Under the pieces are notes generated by a model that did not search any database, was not told the origin of the DNA, and worked only from the letters and a program-made list of their open reading frames with translations. This document shows, piece by piece, positions 33,369 through 46,724 of a stretch of DNA of 64,000 nucleotides. The DNA is from Candolleomyces eurysporus. Lineage: Eukaryota > Basidiomycota > Agaricomycetes > Agaricales > Psathyrellaceae. How positions within the stretch are numbered: the first letter of the stretch is position 1; every line of letters begins with the position of its first letter. The stretch is from the NCBI GenBank assembly GCA_027579435.1, contig JANBPK010001479.1, positions 1 to 64,000 of the forward strand, given 5' to 3'. Position numbers and translations under genes: made by a program.

Positions 33369-34397
33369 ATGATCATGATGTCCTCCGCCCTCAGTATCTC
33401 TGCCAACTTCATCCGTGACAAACTTGCGAGGTGCCCAGTTAAGCCCCTTGTTGTTGGTCTGCAAGGACCCCAAGGATCTGGAAAATCCTTTCTTTCATCT
33501 CGCTTGCGTGAAGAGCTGGGACTCAAACCAGAAGCATTGCGTGTTGTCGTTTTGTCAATCGACGACTTGTACCTTCCACATTCCGGTCTTACATCACTCG
33601 CAAACCAACATCCTCATAATCCTTTACTGAAGGGGCGCGGCCAGCCCGGTACTCATGACGTGCAGCTTGGTGTCAGGTTGCTCTCCGCCCTTCGCGAGGG
33701 GCGCGACCAAGTCAGGCTTCCTTCTTTCGACAAAAGTCTCTTTGACGGCGAAGGTGACCGCCTTTCCATGGATGATGAAAGAATCGTCGCTGTGGACCCT
33801 CCTGCCGTAGATGCCATCATTCTCGAGGGGTGGTGTGTTGGGTTCCAGCCGATCCCAATCGAGGAATTGGACAGGAGATGGGAGCATGTCTGGAAAGGAG
33901 AACAAGAACTCCTTGGGATTCCCAGTACCCTCTGTATCAAATCGAACATAGCCGAACTGAACGAAAGTCTCTCTCTCTATAAACCGCTCTGGGACATGTT
34001 CGACGCTTTCATCCAGGTATGGAGTCCAACCTGGAATGATCGTTCTTCCCTCATATCCATTTCACTTAGCTGAGACCCTCTGATCCACCTTCCGAGTCAA
34101 ATAAGTCTCCATACTCCATCGTGTATCAATGGAGACTCGAACAGGAGCATTATATGAAGTCCCTGAACGGCAACAGGGGCATGACTGACGAGGCGGTCAG
34201 ACGGTGAGGATATTTTCATTTATAGGCTGGCCATTCACTGACTTATACCTCCTACGATTAGATTCGTAGACCGTTATATCCCAGGCTACGTCTTCTTTTC
34301 AGGCGGAGTCCTTCAGGAGGGGAACCGCTGGAAAGGGCAGCATTTGATGTTGACCATTGATGAGAATAGGGAAGTAATTGATATCGACACGCCTTGA
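33369..34397 (+). CDS. P-loop kinase, D-glycerate 3-kinase / Tda10-like
   Basis: Join 33369-34016, 34070-34203, 34262-34397; about 305 residues. The family phosphorylates small metabolites (glycerate 3-kinase in plants; yeast Tda10 is an ATP-binding kinase of uncertain substrate). Seen: Walker A GLQGPQGSGKS (~35-45), VVLSIDDLYLPH, GRGQPGTHDVQLGVRLL, LPSFDKSLFDGEGDR, AIILEGWCVGFQPI, then across introns FDAFIQLRPSDPP, IVYQWRLEQEHYM, RFVDRYIPGYVFFSGGV and GQHLMLTIDENREV. The first ATGs are clustered (33369, 33375, 33378). Substrate cannot be told from sequence. Confidence 0.88.
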
Positions 34398-37300
34398 GAT
34401 TGAGGATACCGTGAGGCCTCGCGATCATGTTACAGTGCCAGCTTCCATTACGCTTTTCTTCTTATGCGGGTCAAAGATCCTCACATGCAATTCAGACTGC
34501 CTCCCCATATCAGATTCTGAGGAGCACTGCCTTCTCAATTTCGCTTGTCACGCCCACTTCAGGCCCCTCTGTTGCTGAAGCGCTTCTCGATTCTGGTTGT
34601 GCCTCAAATGTGGTCATCGATGTAGTCATCGAAATGCCTGGTTCCCCTGATTAGAGTCTGGCCATGTCGCCTGATCTACATAAGTTGTGCCAGTTGCGCC
34701 CAGCCGAGAAAACTTTTTCCTAAATTCCCGGCGTTGGTTCCCGAGTACTGGGTGATCGCCGCTAAAACTTCAAGAAAGTATCGACCGTTCCAAGCCACAT
34801 GCTGCCACCTGTGCATCCCTTCTAATGCCGGGCTTCATAGATAACGCACGAGACTAATAGAGAGTGTCATGAATCAGCTGGGGGGGGTCGATGTCCGGAC
34901 CATGAAGTGTTCAACCGAAGAACCGGCAATTCCGGCTCCCTCACCCGTGGGCCACTGACATCGCTGCCAGTCGACCCCCGCTGTCAGTGACTAGGAAGTA
35001 GAAGGATTGCTTACTACGCTGGATCGCCACACAATGCAAAGTAGTCAACAAGCAAAAACTCCGGACTCCACCATTTCCGCTGCGCATCGGAGCTGATTCC
35101 ACATCTGAAGGCTGTGTACATGTGCTTGGCTTTGGTGGGTCCGGAACCGGGAACTCATCTCAGTGACAGTAGGGCATCCAATGCCTGGAAAGCATTGAAT
35201 AGATACGCAAATTGTAAAGCTCCCTTGAGGTGAGTCAGGTGCTGGATCACCGAGGTAACAGGCCTAGGGGTTTATCAATCTTGCCGGTTCGGCTCCTATT
35301 TTGACACCCGATCAAGCATAGACGCCGGAGTATTTGAATAGACGCTCTTTTTCAAGGGAACAGTGCGAAAGACATTTAGTGGGGTAAGCGAATTGCAAGA
35401 TAAGTCGACTCCCGAGCCCTAGAGTACAAAATCCTGGGGACTATCGACGGGGAGAGGAGCATTTATGGCGTCGCCGGTGAACTCGGGCGTTCTTTTGGCC
35501 GCTCATGCCCATTCAAATGGTTGCAGTGGGAACTCCATGGCGACACGAATCGAAAGGTCAGCACTTGCAGTAGTCATTATAAATGGAACTACATCCTGTT
35601 ACATCTTTTTCTTTCGAAATACTCATGATTTCTATGAGAACGTTACCGTAAAGATATTTGTGAGAATTATTCCATCGTAAAAGCGGGAGGTCACTGGTCA
35701 CCGCCCTTATGGAACCAACGTGTTACAGCTTCTTCTCAGATATATGAATGCGCACTTCTATCAACAGAACTAGACTGTTTGTTTCGTAACCCTACTGTCA
35801 AGTACAGCGATCCTTGACTCCTTAGTTCTCGGCCTCTGGCTGTTCACTTCGGATAACCCTGAAGGCCTGATACTTTGAGTTGACTCTAAGTCTCTTCGGA
35901 ATGCCGCCCAGCCTCATACTGTCCGAGTGCTCCGGAGATGGGATTTCACCAACACCGGCCTTCGGACTCTCATCTGAACATGAGAAACAAGGTTCTCGCA
36001 GATTTATATCAATTAATAGTGACCCGACTAAGCAAACAACAAGTTGAAACAGTGATAACGAAAGTGTAGGCGGTAGTGCGATCCTCCCTGCTGCGAAGCT
36101 TCGAAGTTAGGTGGTAACAGACCGGTCTCACTAGCGATGGAAGTTAAGAGCCTTTATATGGGTCTTCTCTGATACAAGTACGCGACTCTGAGTTGGTGGC
36201 TGTTCAGACTAGAATTTTTTGCCCCTTCAACGGTAAGAGATGTTTTAATTCGGACAATAGTATGGTAATAACGTCAACGTTTCGTTTCGTTTACGTACCT
36301 ACCCAACGGGGCGCATCCAATGCTCTTTCTAACTCCCACAATTGGAGCTCGGTCGAAGCGCCCTTTGAATACACATTGCACCGAGTCGGCTCGGTGGAAT
36401 TCTCTTTGAGTCGTGGGTGCTCCAGAGATGAGCGCTCTCTTAAATGGAAGGAAGGTCAACAGCGTGGCGCAATGATAAAAGATTGACATACCTGGAGTTC
36501 AGTTTTCTGACTCGACTTCTTCACGCCCAAAATAGCCTCTGTATCCCAGTCCACTGCTCAGATACTGGAAACCAGCTGCAGCTCTTCGCATTTTGCAGGC
36601 CTTTAAGACAACCCTCGGACATCTGGTCGGCGTTCAATCTAGTAAGCGCCGGAGGATTCTTGTTGAGAATCCGGAAATCACTGGGCGCTAATCTCAGGAA
36701 TCCCAAACTGTGACTCAGCGGGGAGCCGCCGGACCCTTTAAGGGACCTGACGCCGGATGGGCGTCTGTCCAGGGTCTGGGGAAATATCGGGCGACCTGAA
36801 CATCAGGGCAAGCGCCCACACGTCTTACTGCTGTACAGCCTACCGTATGCGGAGAATCCCGCCTCATTGAGATGTTCGGGTCTCCCGGGACGTCAACGGA
36901 GGGTCGAGAGCGCGTGTCGGGAGCAAGACCCTTGTTACAAGTATCAGCGGTCCCTTCCGTGCATGAGGATGAAGGGACTTGACCTGTGCGCGTGTTGATT
37001 ATTTCCCTGTCGGTGCCAGCGTGTTGTTTCGGGCATGTTTGCATAGTGGTTGAGTTCGGAACGTCGCTTGTGAAGTGTCAAACAAATTACAATGCGTTCC
37101 CCGAGCGAGGCTTGTTTGTGATTGTTTACGTCACAGCAATGCAGGGCTTGTGCTTCGGCCCAATTGTGAATATTCGCTTGTTTGTTTAAATCCTATAATG
37201 CCGACGTTGACTGATGGATTGAACTCAGGATAAAACAATTAATTGACGGCTTTGTCATTACGATTCACAAAGAGGTCGTCTAAAAGGAACTGGCACAAAG

Positions 37301-39337
37301 CCAAAGCAAGTTAGAAGAGATGCTGCCTTGTCGAATGACAATACAAGAAAAGTCGAATGAGTTCGTTTCTCCATTGCAGTAGTATCATATTGATTGGGGA
37401 GACAGAACGGGAGCAAAGCACGTGTACACGGTGCACCGGCCCCAACACCCTAATTATAAGTTTTCAGAAGCGCTATTGATAGTGATAATCATTCCGGGCC
37501 TTGCATCTACTGGGAAGAGGGTCTCGAGCAGGGCAACTGAACGCCGTCTAGACTAGTCAGAGTTAGCAATAGCCTCCTGCCATCAAGGTACTTTGGCGCA
37601 TTGCATACTAGGGCATGTGGCACTTGCGCGTCCTGCACGCATGCCGCAAACGCCCCAAAAATGAATTAAAGTCTACGTAAGAAAAAGGCAAGACTGAAGA
37701 CGTGCACAATGTTAAAGGCATGCCCATCCATTTGGAGGAGATCCGAGAATGAATACTGACGATTAAGAGTGAGCGATTTTCTCGTCCCTGTACGAGACAA
37801 GTACGAGGATGATCTCGAGGCGTAGCAGGTGGGTCTGCTCAATCCCGTTCCGAGTCCTTCAAGCCTCTTCAGTCATCGTTCTCTCCGAAAGGCGTGGAGA
37901 CCGCATTCTGCCCCATGCTGATCGGCCGAATTACCATCGACTTCAATCGGGATAAGCCAGAGGGTTATCTCTGTCAAGTCGCCAAATGTGTCCGCGGTAG
38001 CGCCTTTCGTCGAGGAAGAAGATTTCAATGAGGCGTTGAGTGATAACGGTCACCCGAGAAGCGGCTATATCGGGAGATACCACGGACTTGGAAGGGCATG
38101 CTCTCAACGCCTATCCACATCCTGCAACCAGCTCGCGAACACCGACTCCGTCTGCGAAGAGCGGCTACTTTAAGCGAACCCCGTGGTCGAGTACCGGACC
38201 CGGACTCGGTGCAGGCATCCCTTTGGTAGATCACTGCATGGATTGGGTTGGATACATTCTCGGATCTTCCGTTGCGGTTCGACGAGCCAGCGATAGTGAA
38301 AACTCTGAAGATAGATTAGATGAGCACTGCGTGGTGATCATCCGGCTCTAAGACGAAAAACAGGAGCAGCAGGGAGATTAGTTATCACAAACTTTGAGGG
38401 CAAGCTAGTAGCACAAGTTGAGCACAAGAAGCCCGGATTCGAAGAAGGCAAACCTGTTTCATTTTCACCGAGTCACAACTTACCCCGAGCCCAGTGAAGG
38501 AGCGAGAGGAATGACCATGTGGCTCGACTCCAGGAGTTATCCCGCACAGTTCCAAGCCCCAAGTCTCTTCTTAGAACTTGATGAACAAGTGCGTGAGTCC
38601 GTCCACGAAAGGAACTACCCATTCGTCGGTGAAGGGAATCCAGTGACACTGGACTGCGGCCAGCCTCATGCTGCAGACATTCCATTCAAGAGAATCTATT
38701 GGGACATCATATCAGGGCCACAGCCGCCCCTTGGAGCATTGGAGTGCCTAGAAGTTCGTCGGGAAGAATGTCTATGCGGAGGCCGGCGATCTGCATAGGC
38801 CATGGAAGCGAATTCCGCGAGAAGCAGCACAGGAATAATTGGGGTACAAGCAGTGACAAGCTTGCATGTACTTCAAGGAAAAGTTGCTGTAGAGGAAGTA
38901 CTATGTCGATGGCTTCATGTCTGGTTATTAAAACTAGGATAGAGTAGACCATAGGTGTGGATGTCGTTCGCGTGCTGGATCGGGAGGTCCTTTAGTCGAC
39001 AATGCGGGACAACAATGAGGCAATGGAGTGGGGCACAGCCAGCCTCGAGCCTCCCCCTCAGGGCACTAACAAAAGTACCAGTGAAGCTCTGAGACTTGCC
39101 GCACAATGCAACGAGAGCTATGGTGCGCATTGTCGACAGCGCATTGAACAACGAGCTCGACGGCGGCAACGATGCCAACGGCCTTGAGACAATTCAAGGC
39201 ATCGTTCGATATGAAGTTACCCCTTTTGGGAAGCAGTGCCGAATCTCCGATGTCCAATCTGGGATGGCACGAGTTCATCCCCGATCTAGTNAAAAAAAAC
39301 TTTTTCTCTCGGCGTGGCATTGGGATCTCTCAATAAA
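34398..39337. other. Gene desert (4.9 kb)
   Basis: No ORF above ~126 codons, no intron-exon chain, no LTR, TIR or transposase motif that I can see. Small ORFs at 37988-38351 and 38418-38798 slightly exceed chance length but show no family features. Base composition is mixed, without long simple repeats. It may be decayed transposon sequence or regulatory DNA; nothing supports a specific call. An N at 39291 precedes an A run. Confidence 0.6.
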
Positions 39338-40473
39338 ATGCCGGTGATTGACGCACGATTTTACTCGACCTCCTACTTCCCCCCCCAATCCTCCGCCGCT
39401 ATGCAAACCGCTCACATCAGCTCTGGATCCACCGTCCAAACCATCGAAGGCCCCCGAAAATCCCATGCCGTCGCCCACGCACCTCGTATACGAGCCTCCC
39501 AGGCTGTCCCAACGGTTAGTTGAAACCTGGGCGCTTGGGCGCTTCTCCGAGGCTCAGATTCTGACTTTTGCACAGGTTTCACAAGCGCCCGTCACTCGAC
39601 CAGATCCGTTCTACGGCCATGAACCCATAGCGCGCTTATGCGCGCGCTTCATCACCCACCTGTTCGCCTGTCCGGAGTATCCCCCAGCGACCACCCACTC
39701 TCAGGCAAAACTTCCACACTTTATCGCCTACGCCCTGCATCGCACGAAACTCCACGTTTCTGTGACTTTCGCAGCGCTGATTCTCTTGCAGAGGCTAAAG
39801 GCTCGCTTCCCTACTGCTCGCGGTTCCTCTGGCCACCGTCTGTTCATCTCTGCGTTCATGATCGCTTCAAAGGTAATATGCGACGATACATACTCGAACA
39901 AGTCTTGGGGGATAGTGGCGCAGGGGATGTTTTCCTTGAGGGAGATCAATCAGATGGAGCGCGAGATGTGCAGTTATCTGGACTGGGAACTTACTGTCGA
40001 CAACCCGATATTGAGCAACTTCGAGACCGCTGTTCGAAAGGACTTTGGTGAAGATCGTAGAGTGTACCCCAACTACCCCCTCGTCACCGTTTCGAAACGC
40101 GCCGCACGGGCTGCGGCTTCTACCACTGCGACCCCCGTTCCGGAACCCAATGTCACCACCAATGCCATCCCCAATTTCGGACAACATCGCCAGTCTCCAT
40201 CCCATATCCGAATGCCCACCGCCCAGAANCCCCCCGCCTTCGTCATCATGGAATAACTCACCGTCGCAGGCCAACACACCATCCCCCAGCCATTCCGCTA
40301 CAACATCCCCTGCTTCGTCGGCTTCACCACAGACGCCTATTGGTCTCGAAAACAACACCGCTCGAATACACGGCGTTGACACTTCGCCCAGTTTCACATT
40401 CGTAGATGCTGCCCCTCAGGTCCACCCGCTAAAGGGCCAGATGTTCGCGTTCGCGCTGCCGTCGAAGTGGTGA
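39338..40473 (+). CDS. Pho80/Pcl-type cyclin
   Basis: Join 39338-39514 and 39576-40473, with a frame break at N 40228. Cyclins of this family activate Pho85-type kinases in phosphate sensing and cell-cycle control. The start is ATG 39338 (MPVIDARF); a 61-bp GTTAGT..CAG intron restores the cyclin frame as AVPTVSQAPVTRPDPFYGHE. The cyclin box shows ARLCARFITHLFACP, LPHFIAYALHRTKLHVSVTF, RLFISAFMIASKVICDDTYS, NKSWGIVAQGMFSLREINQM and EREMCSYLDWELTV. The unspliced longer frame has no ATG. After N 40228 (beside CCCCCC) the reading shifts to a frame ending at 40473 with a Ser/Pro-rich tail (FTFVDAAPQVHPLKGQMF). Taking the other frame would stop at 40256. About 350 residues. Confidence 0.85.
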
Positions 40474-43400
40474 CATACAGCTCCCATCTCCCAACCAACT
40501 TGCATGCCCTTCCTTGCATCGATTTCTCTCTCCTATACCCACATGCAACATATATCCCTCACACACCCGCAAACGGACCGGCTATGTATCATTTATCCTT
40601 ATGAGTTAGACAGCATTTACCATCCAATGACTTTCAGCTCACTACAAGCTATCTTATACACCTGTACCATAGCACATCATTCACCAAAATTACCAACTGT
40701 ACTGTACCCGGGATTCCGACATTGGCCTTGACCCTTTCTTCGACCAGGATGATCCCCGAGTCAACCTCACATCGCGCTTGTCCATCGGCGACAGGCCCGA
40801 GAAAAGGAGATGTTGGATGGGGCTGCTGGCGCAATGGGTGGGTTCAATTCGATCCGTGATGCAGGCAGCGCAACGTGGACCCCTCATGTCGTGCTCTCGT
40901 TCCCCAGAACATTACACTTTAGGTAATATCAAGAATTTCCCTGCAACCTCCGCACGGAAACGGCGCGTGGCCAGTGCGCACCTCCACCATCATTTGTCAG
41001 GTGTGTTCTGATTAGAACCTTCGTTACTCGAGGCAGATAGCCTACTTCCAGCAGGGCCGGCCACCTGACATACCCCACTGCAGATTCAGAGAACCTTCCA
41101 ATCGCGACTTCGCAACATAGAACTCTGCTGCCTGCCTGACCGGACTCGGGGCCATTCCAACCACTCAAAAGACGCCTCTCGACTTCGTAAGTTCAAGCGG
41201 GGAAAGTCGAAGAGCAGAACGCGAGAATTGCGATAAGTGTCCCGAGTCGGCCTCGTCTCTTCACGAATAAATTAGTAACATAGGCCAGTCAAGTCTCGGC
41301 GTACACCCTACCAAGAAAATCTTCCGACTTCTTCCTGAGTTCATCTTACGCTACGGTATGAATGGGCACGTTCTCTGCCGCTCAATGGCCCGGACACGCG
41401 CTTCGGGTCCATGCACGAATTCATACATGCCGTCGTTGACTGACAGATTGTTAGGACATGCATCAGTCGTTACTGTAGTAATTGATCCCCTATATTCACA
41501 GGTGACTGATTGAAAACGAGTGTTCGAAACCAGTACAACCATGGGGGCATCGTCATACCGCTGTTTCATCGCTGAGGCGGGTTACGAGGAGGTCGGCGCG
41601 CGCGACTCCGGAAACGACACAGAAATCATTACAACAAGACCTCAACTTGGACACAGCAATAGGCTCCAGGTCGAGATCTCAACATCGCAACTCGTTCTCC
41701 CTCGACGTCTGCCACTCGCCTGCCCAACTGTATTAGCCAAATACATACGCTGTTATATGTCGATTGCAGTCATAATGGTCCTTGCAAATCAGGTTAACAG
41801 CAAGGGCCGCAAAGGCTCAGAAAGGATGTGAGCGCCCGCCCTGAATGTTGATCTTGACGCGCTGGTGACGCGGAGTATCCTATCTAAAGCCACCATGTAG
41901 GTTTGGCATGCCGTTCAGGGATGCATCATCCGAAGGAGTCTAATGGAGAACTCAAAAACAGGACGCTTGATGCTTTACAGCAATTTTGATTGAATGGACC
42001 TTCCCTGCTTGCATTAGATCTTACCATTCGATTCGGTTGTTCTATGTCACTATATGTAGTATCAAACCCATGGGAGTAAGAGGACCTCATCTCCCGAATA
42101 CAGTTGCTGTTCCTTTGTTAACGTTCAGGGATTAGTGGCACTGTAGTGCTGAACACAGTGCAGGGCACTGGCCCGCCCTAGTTGAACGCGACTAGTCTGG
42201 AGGTTATGCACGCTGAGTGCCGTTCAAGGCAGGGAAGGTACCTTGATATCATCAGGTTCGCTTTGGAGCTAGTGCTAATTTAACCATGGAAGCAGGGCCG
42301 TTGATTGTGTGGACAGTAGTCTTGGTACTCGGGAACGCTTCATTTGCGGCGTGTTAAACTTTACCTTTACCTGATAAATACCCACTAAATTCATCTCCAA
42401 GTCCCCTATCCTGTCTCATCGTGGTGTCCCGAGTTAGCTCAGTATTCATATTAACTATGAGCTATACTAGTTGACAATGCACGCGAGCTTAATAGTACAT
42501 ACCACGGGCCGTCAATTTCTGACAGACTGTCGACTGATCATGTATCGGTGCTTTGACCTCGAGTAAGCTTCAACGAGTTGATTCTCGTCGATCCTCGCAT
42601 GGTCAGTGTGTTATGACTCGGGGAGAGGGAAGCTGCAATGAATCTCATACCTGATACGTCGCGACCTGTAAGTACCCCTTCACTCGGTGTAAGTAGCTAC
42701 TTGGACATACACCACCATCCGCGGTCATTACGGTACTCTGGAACAGTGATTCCGTTTCGGTATCACCACAACGGGAGACCCGGCGACATCCAATCCCAGG
42801 AAAGAGAAACAGAGCAGTACTTACTGGTCGTAGCAGTGCTCGGGCGCCCTTCCGCAGGACTTCCGTTCACACAAAGGCCCTGTGTCCCCTAAGCCAGGTC
42901 GTGAACGGACTTGGTGATAGGGACGCATGTGCCTTGCATATACCTCCTGTTGATGTTTACTCAGGGATGATCACACTGCTGGCGGCGGTGCACCGCCGTC
43001 GTTGCATCATTGACAGGAGGAAGACGCCCGTAATGACTGGTCGCAGCACAACTTTCGAGATGCTGTGTAGTTTTGAATACGCCTGACAAACGAAGGCATA
43101 TCGAACACGCCGACCATCAAGCGACCCCGTCTCAACAGTGTTAGCGCAAGATGAAGGTTTGGGAATGCTGGATGGCTCGGCTTAAATCAAGAGTGATTTG
43201 CTCTACCGATCTGGCAGAAGTTGCTGTGTGAAATGACGCTGGCGGAACGTAACAATCTCCTTTTAGGCGCTGACGCTTCTACTAAGCGCCCAGTCGAAGG
43301 CTTTCCGATGATCTGAGCAGCCAACCGGGACCTACAGCTGCCATCGGACGGCGATCAACAAGACAGTTGTTGCCAACGCGCGTCGCAATCGCCCAGAATT

Positions 43401-44101
43401 GAATTGATGGATGAGAAGGGATGACAGGGACCGAGTCAGATTCCTCAGTCTGTTGGATTCACGACGCACTGTTCCTTAAGAGGATCCAGAATCAGAAAGG
43501 AACACCCTGGACGTAAGAAGGGAATACCCATTTCACAACGTATGAACGTTATACAGCAGATCTCTTCTATCCGCTTGCTTTCGACGTCGTCTTTCCCAGG
43601 AGTGCAGAGCAGTGACTCGGGAACCCAAATCAATTAGTTTAACCGAAAAAAGTGAAATCTTCTCTGCCAGTGTGTTGTCATTGGAGAAGATGAGGTCGAG
43701 TGAACTCCAATGAAGTCAGTAATTGTCACACTTGAAAGACTGAATTTATTCAATGTACGTATATCCCTGCGTCTCACTCTCACTGGCGTTCAGGCAGACC
43801 AAAGAAGTTAAAGTACGCCTAACTGGGAGGTGTGGATGCAGACTCGGAATGAAAGCCACCGATGTAGTGGTGTAGTCAGTTACAGTGCACCACAGCACGC
43901 CAAGCGACGCAGTCCAGCTTCCGGCTCAACGTTCGAGGAGAACCCGACTGGGATAAAGGATGGGATTGTCCAAGAGCGCAATCGTCACGTGGACAGCGAT
44001 GACAATGATATTTTCAAGCGGAGTTTGAATTGCTGGTCACTGAAGCTCGCCGAACCGTCACTGCGCTTTCTCAACTTGAAGACCAGCGTCCATCTCCACA
44101 A
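40474..44101. other. Gene desert (3.6 kb)
   Basis: Like the stretch at 34.4-39.3 kb: only short ORFs, no recognisable domain, transposon end or exon chain. The last ~200 bp should be the NAB2-like promoter and 5' UTR. Confidence 0.6.
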
Positions 44102-46240
44102 ATGCCATTCGGACTCACGATAGGAACAGACAGGGCTGCGGCATTCCAGGTACGTCTATACCCCTTTTGAAGTATCCTTGACATTCAAAATTTCTCTTTT
44201 ACAACCAGAATGCCATCGAGGAGGAGCTTACAAGACGTGGATATAGTCAAGAGCCTGGTGAGTGCTAGGGAAATCTCTCTTTTACTGGAGTAACCTCTGA
44301 CTTTGGTTCTAGACGCGGTCATGGCGGAGTATATCACAATCATGGTCATTAACAACAAGACTGCTGGTTCGTCTCCCCTCGCATTATGCAGTAAAATTGG
44401 TTGGCTGACTTTTCTCTAGCTCAAATAACGTCAGAACTCGAAGATCGTACGTATTGTCGCCCATTGTCTACGGCTGAATACTGAAACACAAATCTCTACA
44501 GTAATCTCTACAGAAATTGGTTCGTTGTGTCGCCTTGTCAGATATATGCCCGTTCTGACGTTTTGTGTCCAGATCCAAGTTTCATCAAGTGGTTGTTTGA
44601 CGAAGCAGCCAAAGGTGGTCCAGCGTCGGAGGTTCCCCCAGTTTCACCCCCTGCTCAACCAGTCGAGAGTACAACTCAGCCAGGCCCGTCGAAAGAGATT
44701 CCAACATTCACCGGAAATGACTCGTCATCGCGGCGGCCTGTAAGCCAGTCAAGAACCGGCGTTTACCAACAAGCTATCTCGCAAGTAATACCTTCCTCCT
44801 CCGCCTCTGGACAGAAGCGCAGTGCCTCAGCCCGCTCCCCCTCTCCGAGTCACCCAAACAAATCCCGACGAACCGACCTACCTACCGGGCCTCGGGCAAT
44901 GCAAAAGGACGGTCCAGGACCACGGAGCTTGCTGGATAGGGTCGGTGGTGCTCCTCAAAATCGCTCAAATGGTCACCAACGGGACGAGATTCAGCGGAGG
45001 ATCGACAGCGTCACCGGAGGAGGAGCGGATCCTGGGATGATGATCCCTCCTGGTTTTCCTGTTATGCCTGGGATGGATCCGATGGCGGCTGCCAACATGA
45101 TGAATCCCATGATGTTGCAGGAGATGATGATGAATCAAATGGCTATGATGGCACAGATGGCTTCTTCGATGGGTATCCTCAATGCTGCGACCGGTCAATT
45201 CAATCCCCCAGCGTTCCCCGTACCGAATGGTATGCCACCTGAAATGAACATGGCGCAGAACGGTGGCATGAACAATCCTCAAGGTGGACATGGAGCCGCC
45301 GGTCCTGGAGGAAGGGGGCGAGGTGCGGTACGTGGGGGTAGGGGGATGGGAAGAGGGCGCGGAAGTGCGCCAGTCGGTCATGTTGGAACACCTTCCGCTA
45401 CTCCCGCAACTCCGGTGGAACCTGTGCCAATCGCTTCCCCGACGCCTGTTGTTGCTACACCGTCCACCTCAAGTGTCGCCACTGAATCACCTTCGAAACC
45501 TCTCGCATATGCTATCCCAGAACGACCCCAGTCCCCAACACTATGCAAGTTCGGAACGAAATGTACCAATGCCCATTGCCGATATTCACATCCCTCTCCC
45601 GTCGCCACTGCAGAGAGTGGTGTTGTCTTGAGCAATGACCCCTGCGAAAACGGCAAGGATTGCAGGGACAAGGATTGTACAAAGGCTCATGTTAGCCCCG
45701 CTGTATTAAATCCTAATGGTGTGTAGTCTAACACGGTATCAAGCGTTCGCGAAACTAACTTATCTCATTTTAGCGGAATCCTCAGCTCCAGCGACCGCTG
45801 CACCACCACCAAGGCCCGCCGCTGCCACAAGCACAGTGCCTTGCCGCTTTGGCCTTGGTTGCACGCGTCCGGGATGCACTTTCTCGCATCCTCCGCGTCA
45901 AACGCAGAACGCCCAACCATGTCGCTTTGGCGCATCATGTACTCGTGCGACATGCACATTCCAACATCCACCCGGTCGAGTTCTCCCCTCTACCTTCCAC
46001 CGTGGGCTGTCGACCAGTGGAGGCATGGTTTCGGTTTCCACGCCTGAGACCGGGTCCATGGGCTCTAGCCATAACAAAAGCGTGACTTTTAATTCCTCTG
46101 GTCAGGGCGCTGCATCGGTCAAAGAAAAACTGGAGAAGCAGATGAAGGAGTTGGAGGAACAAAAGGAAGAAATGAAAAAGGCAATGAAGGAGGCTGCCAA
46201 CAAGAAGGAGGACGCAAAGTCCGTTCCTATAACTGCCTAA
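44102..46240 (+). CDS. NAB2/ZC3H14-like nuclear poly(A)-RNA-binding protein
   Basis: Join 44102-44149, 44209-44257, 44313-44366, 44420-44446, 44502-44519, 44573-45718, 45774-46240; 602 residues, all phases fit. Nab2 coats poly(A) tails, limits tail length and helps mRNA export. The five small exons make a PWI-like N-domain: NAIEEELTRRGYSQEP, DAVMAEYITIMVINNKTA, ITSELEDLIS, DPSFIKWLFDEAAKG. A Ser/Pro region, Met-rich stretch (PMMLQEMMMNQMAMMAQMAS) and RGG-like glycine/arginine segment follow. Four C-x5-C-x4-C-x3-H fingers: CKFGTKCTNAHCRYSH, CENGKDCRDKDCTKAH, CRFGLGCTRPGCTFSH, CRFGASCTRATCTFQH. The C-terminus is a charged coiled coil (VKEKLEKQMKELEEQKEEMK). Confidence 0.9.
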
Positions 46241-46724
46241 GGCTGCCGTACCATGACCTCGCTGGGACCATGATCATCCCCCAATGCCTTCTTTTTGTGT
46301 TTATTATGTATTTTTTGACCCATTCCAGCTGTCTGGATTACTATATCTCGTCTGTCTTCGTGTTGTAATGCTGTCTGTTCGCTATCTATTTAAACTGCTT
46401 ATATAGAGTAGTTAGAAACGGGGGGACTTTGCGCGAAAGGGATGCAATACATGGACTCGGATACTCCCTGCCAGTGTTCCTTTATACATGGAACGTTGGC
46501 GGGTCTCTAANCCCCCCNAACCACATCTAGTGTGATCATTTTTGAAATTATCTCCCTCTACATTGCGTCTACAAGGTGGGTATAGATTACAGAAAACCGA
46601 GACTACAAGCATCTGGTCCTGGATTACATTAGGGAGACAGTAGTGGAAAGTACAGCGAGTGCGAACATCTAGCACTAGCTCAGCGCTCAGCGCACAACGA
46701 AGCTGCATAATCGAATCGCAGACA
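46241..46724. other. Convergent 3' intergenic region, duplicated near 49926-50281
   Basis: 484 bp between the stop codons of the NAB2-like (plus) and AAA (minus) genes. Contains Ns at 46511 and 46518 around a C run. Its right part matches the region before 50282. Confidence 0.7.

Noticed and set aside
38418..38798. 126-codon ORF in the gene desert
   Set aside because: No domain, no neighbouring exons and no recognisable relative; length is possible by chance.
39348..40256. Unspliced 302-codon cyclin frame
   Set aside because: Starts at TTG directly after a stop; the spliced model from ATG 39338 explains the sequence better, and the 40256 stop follows a suspect N.
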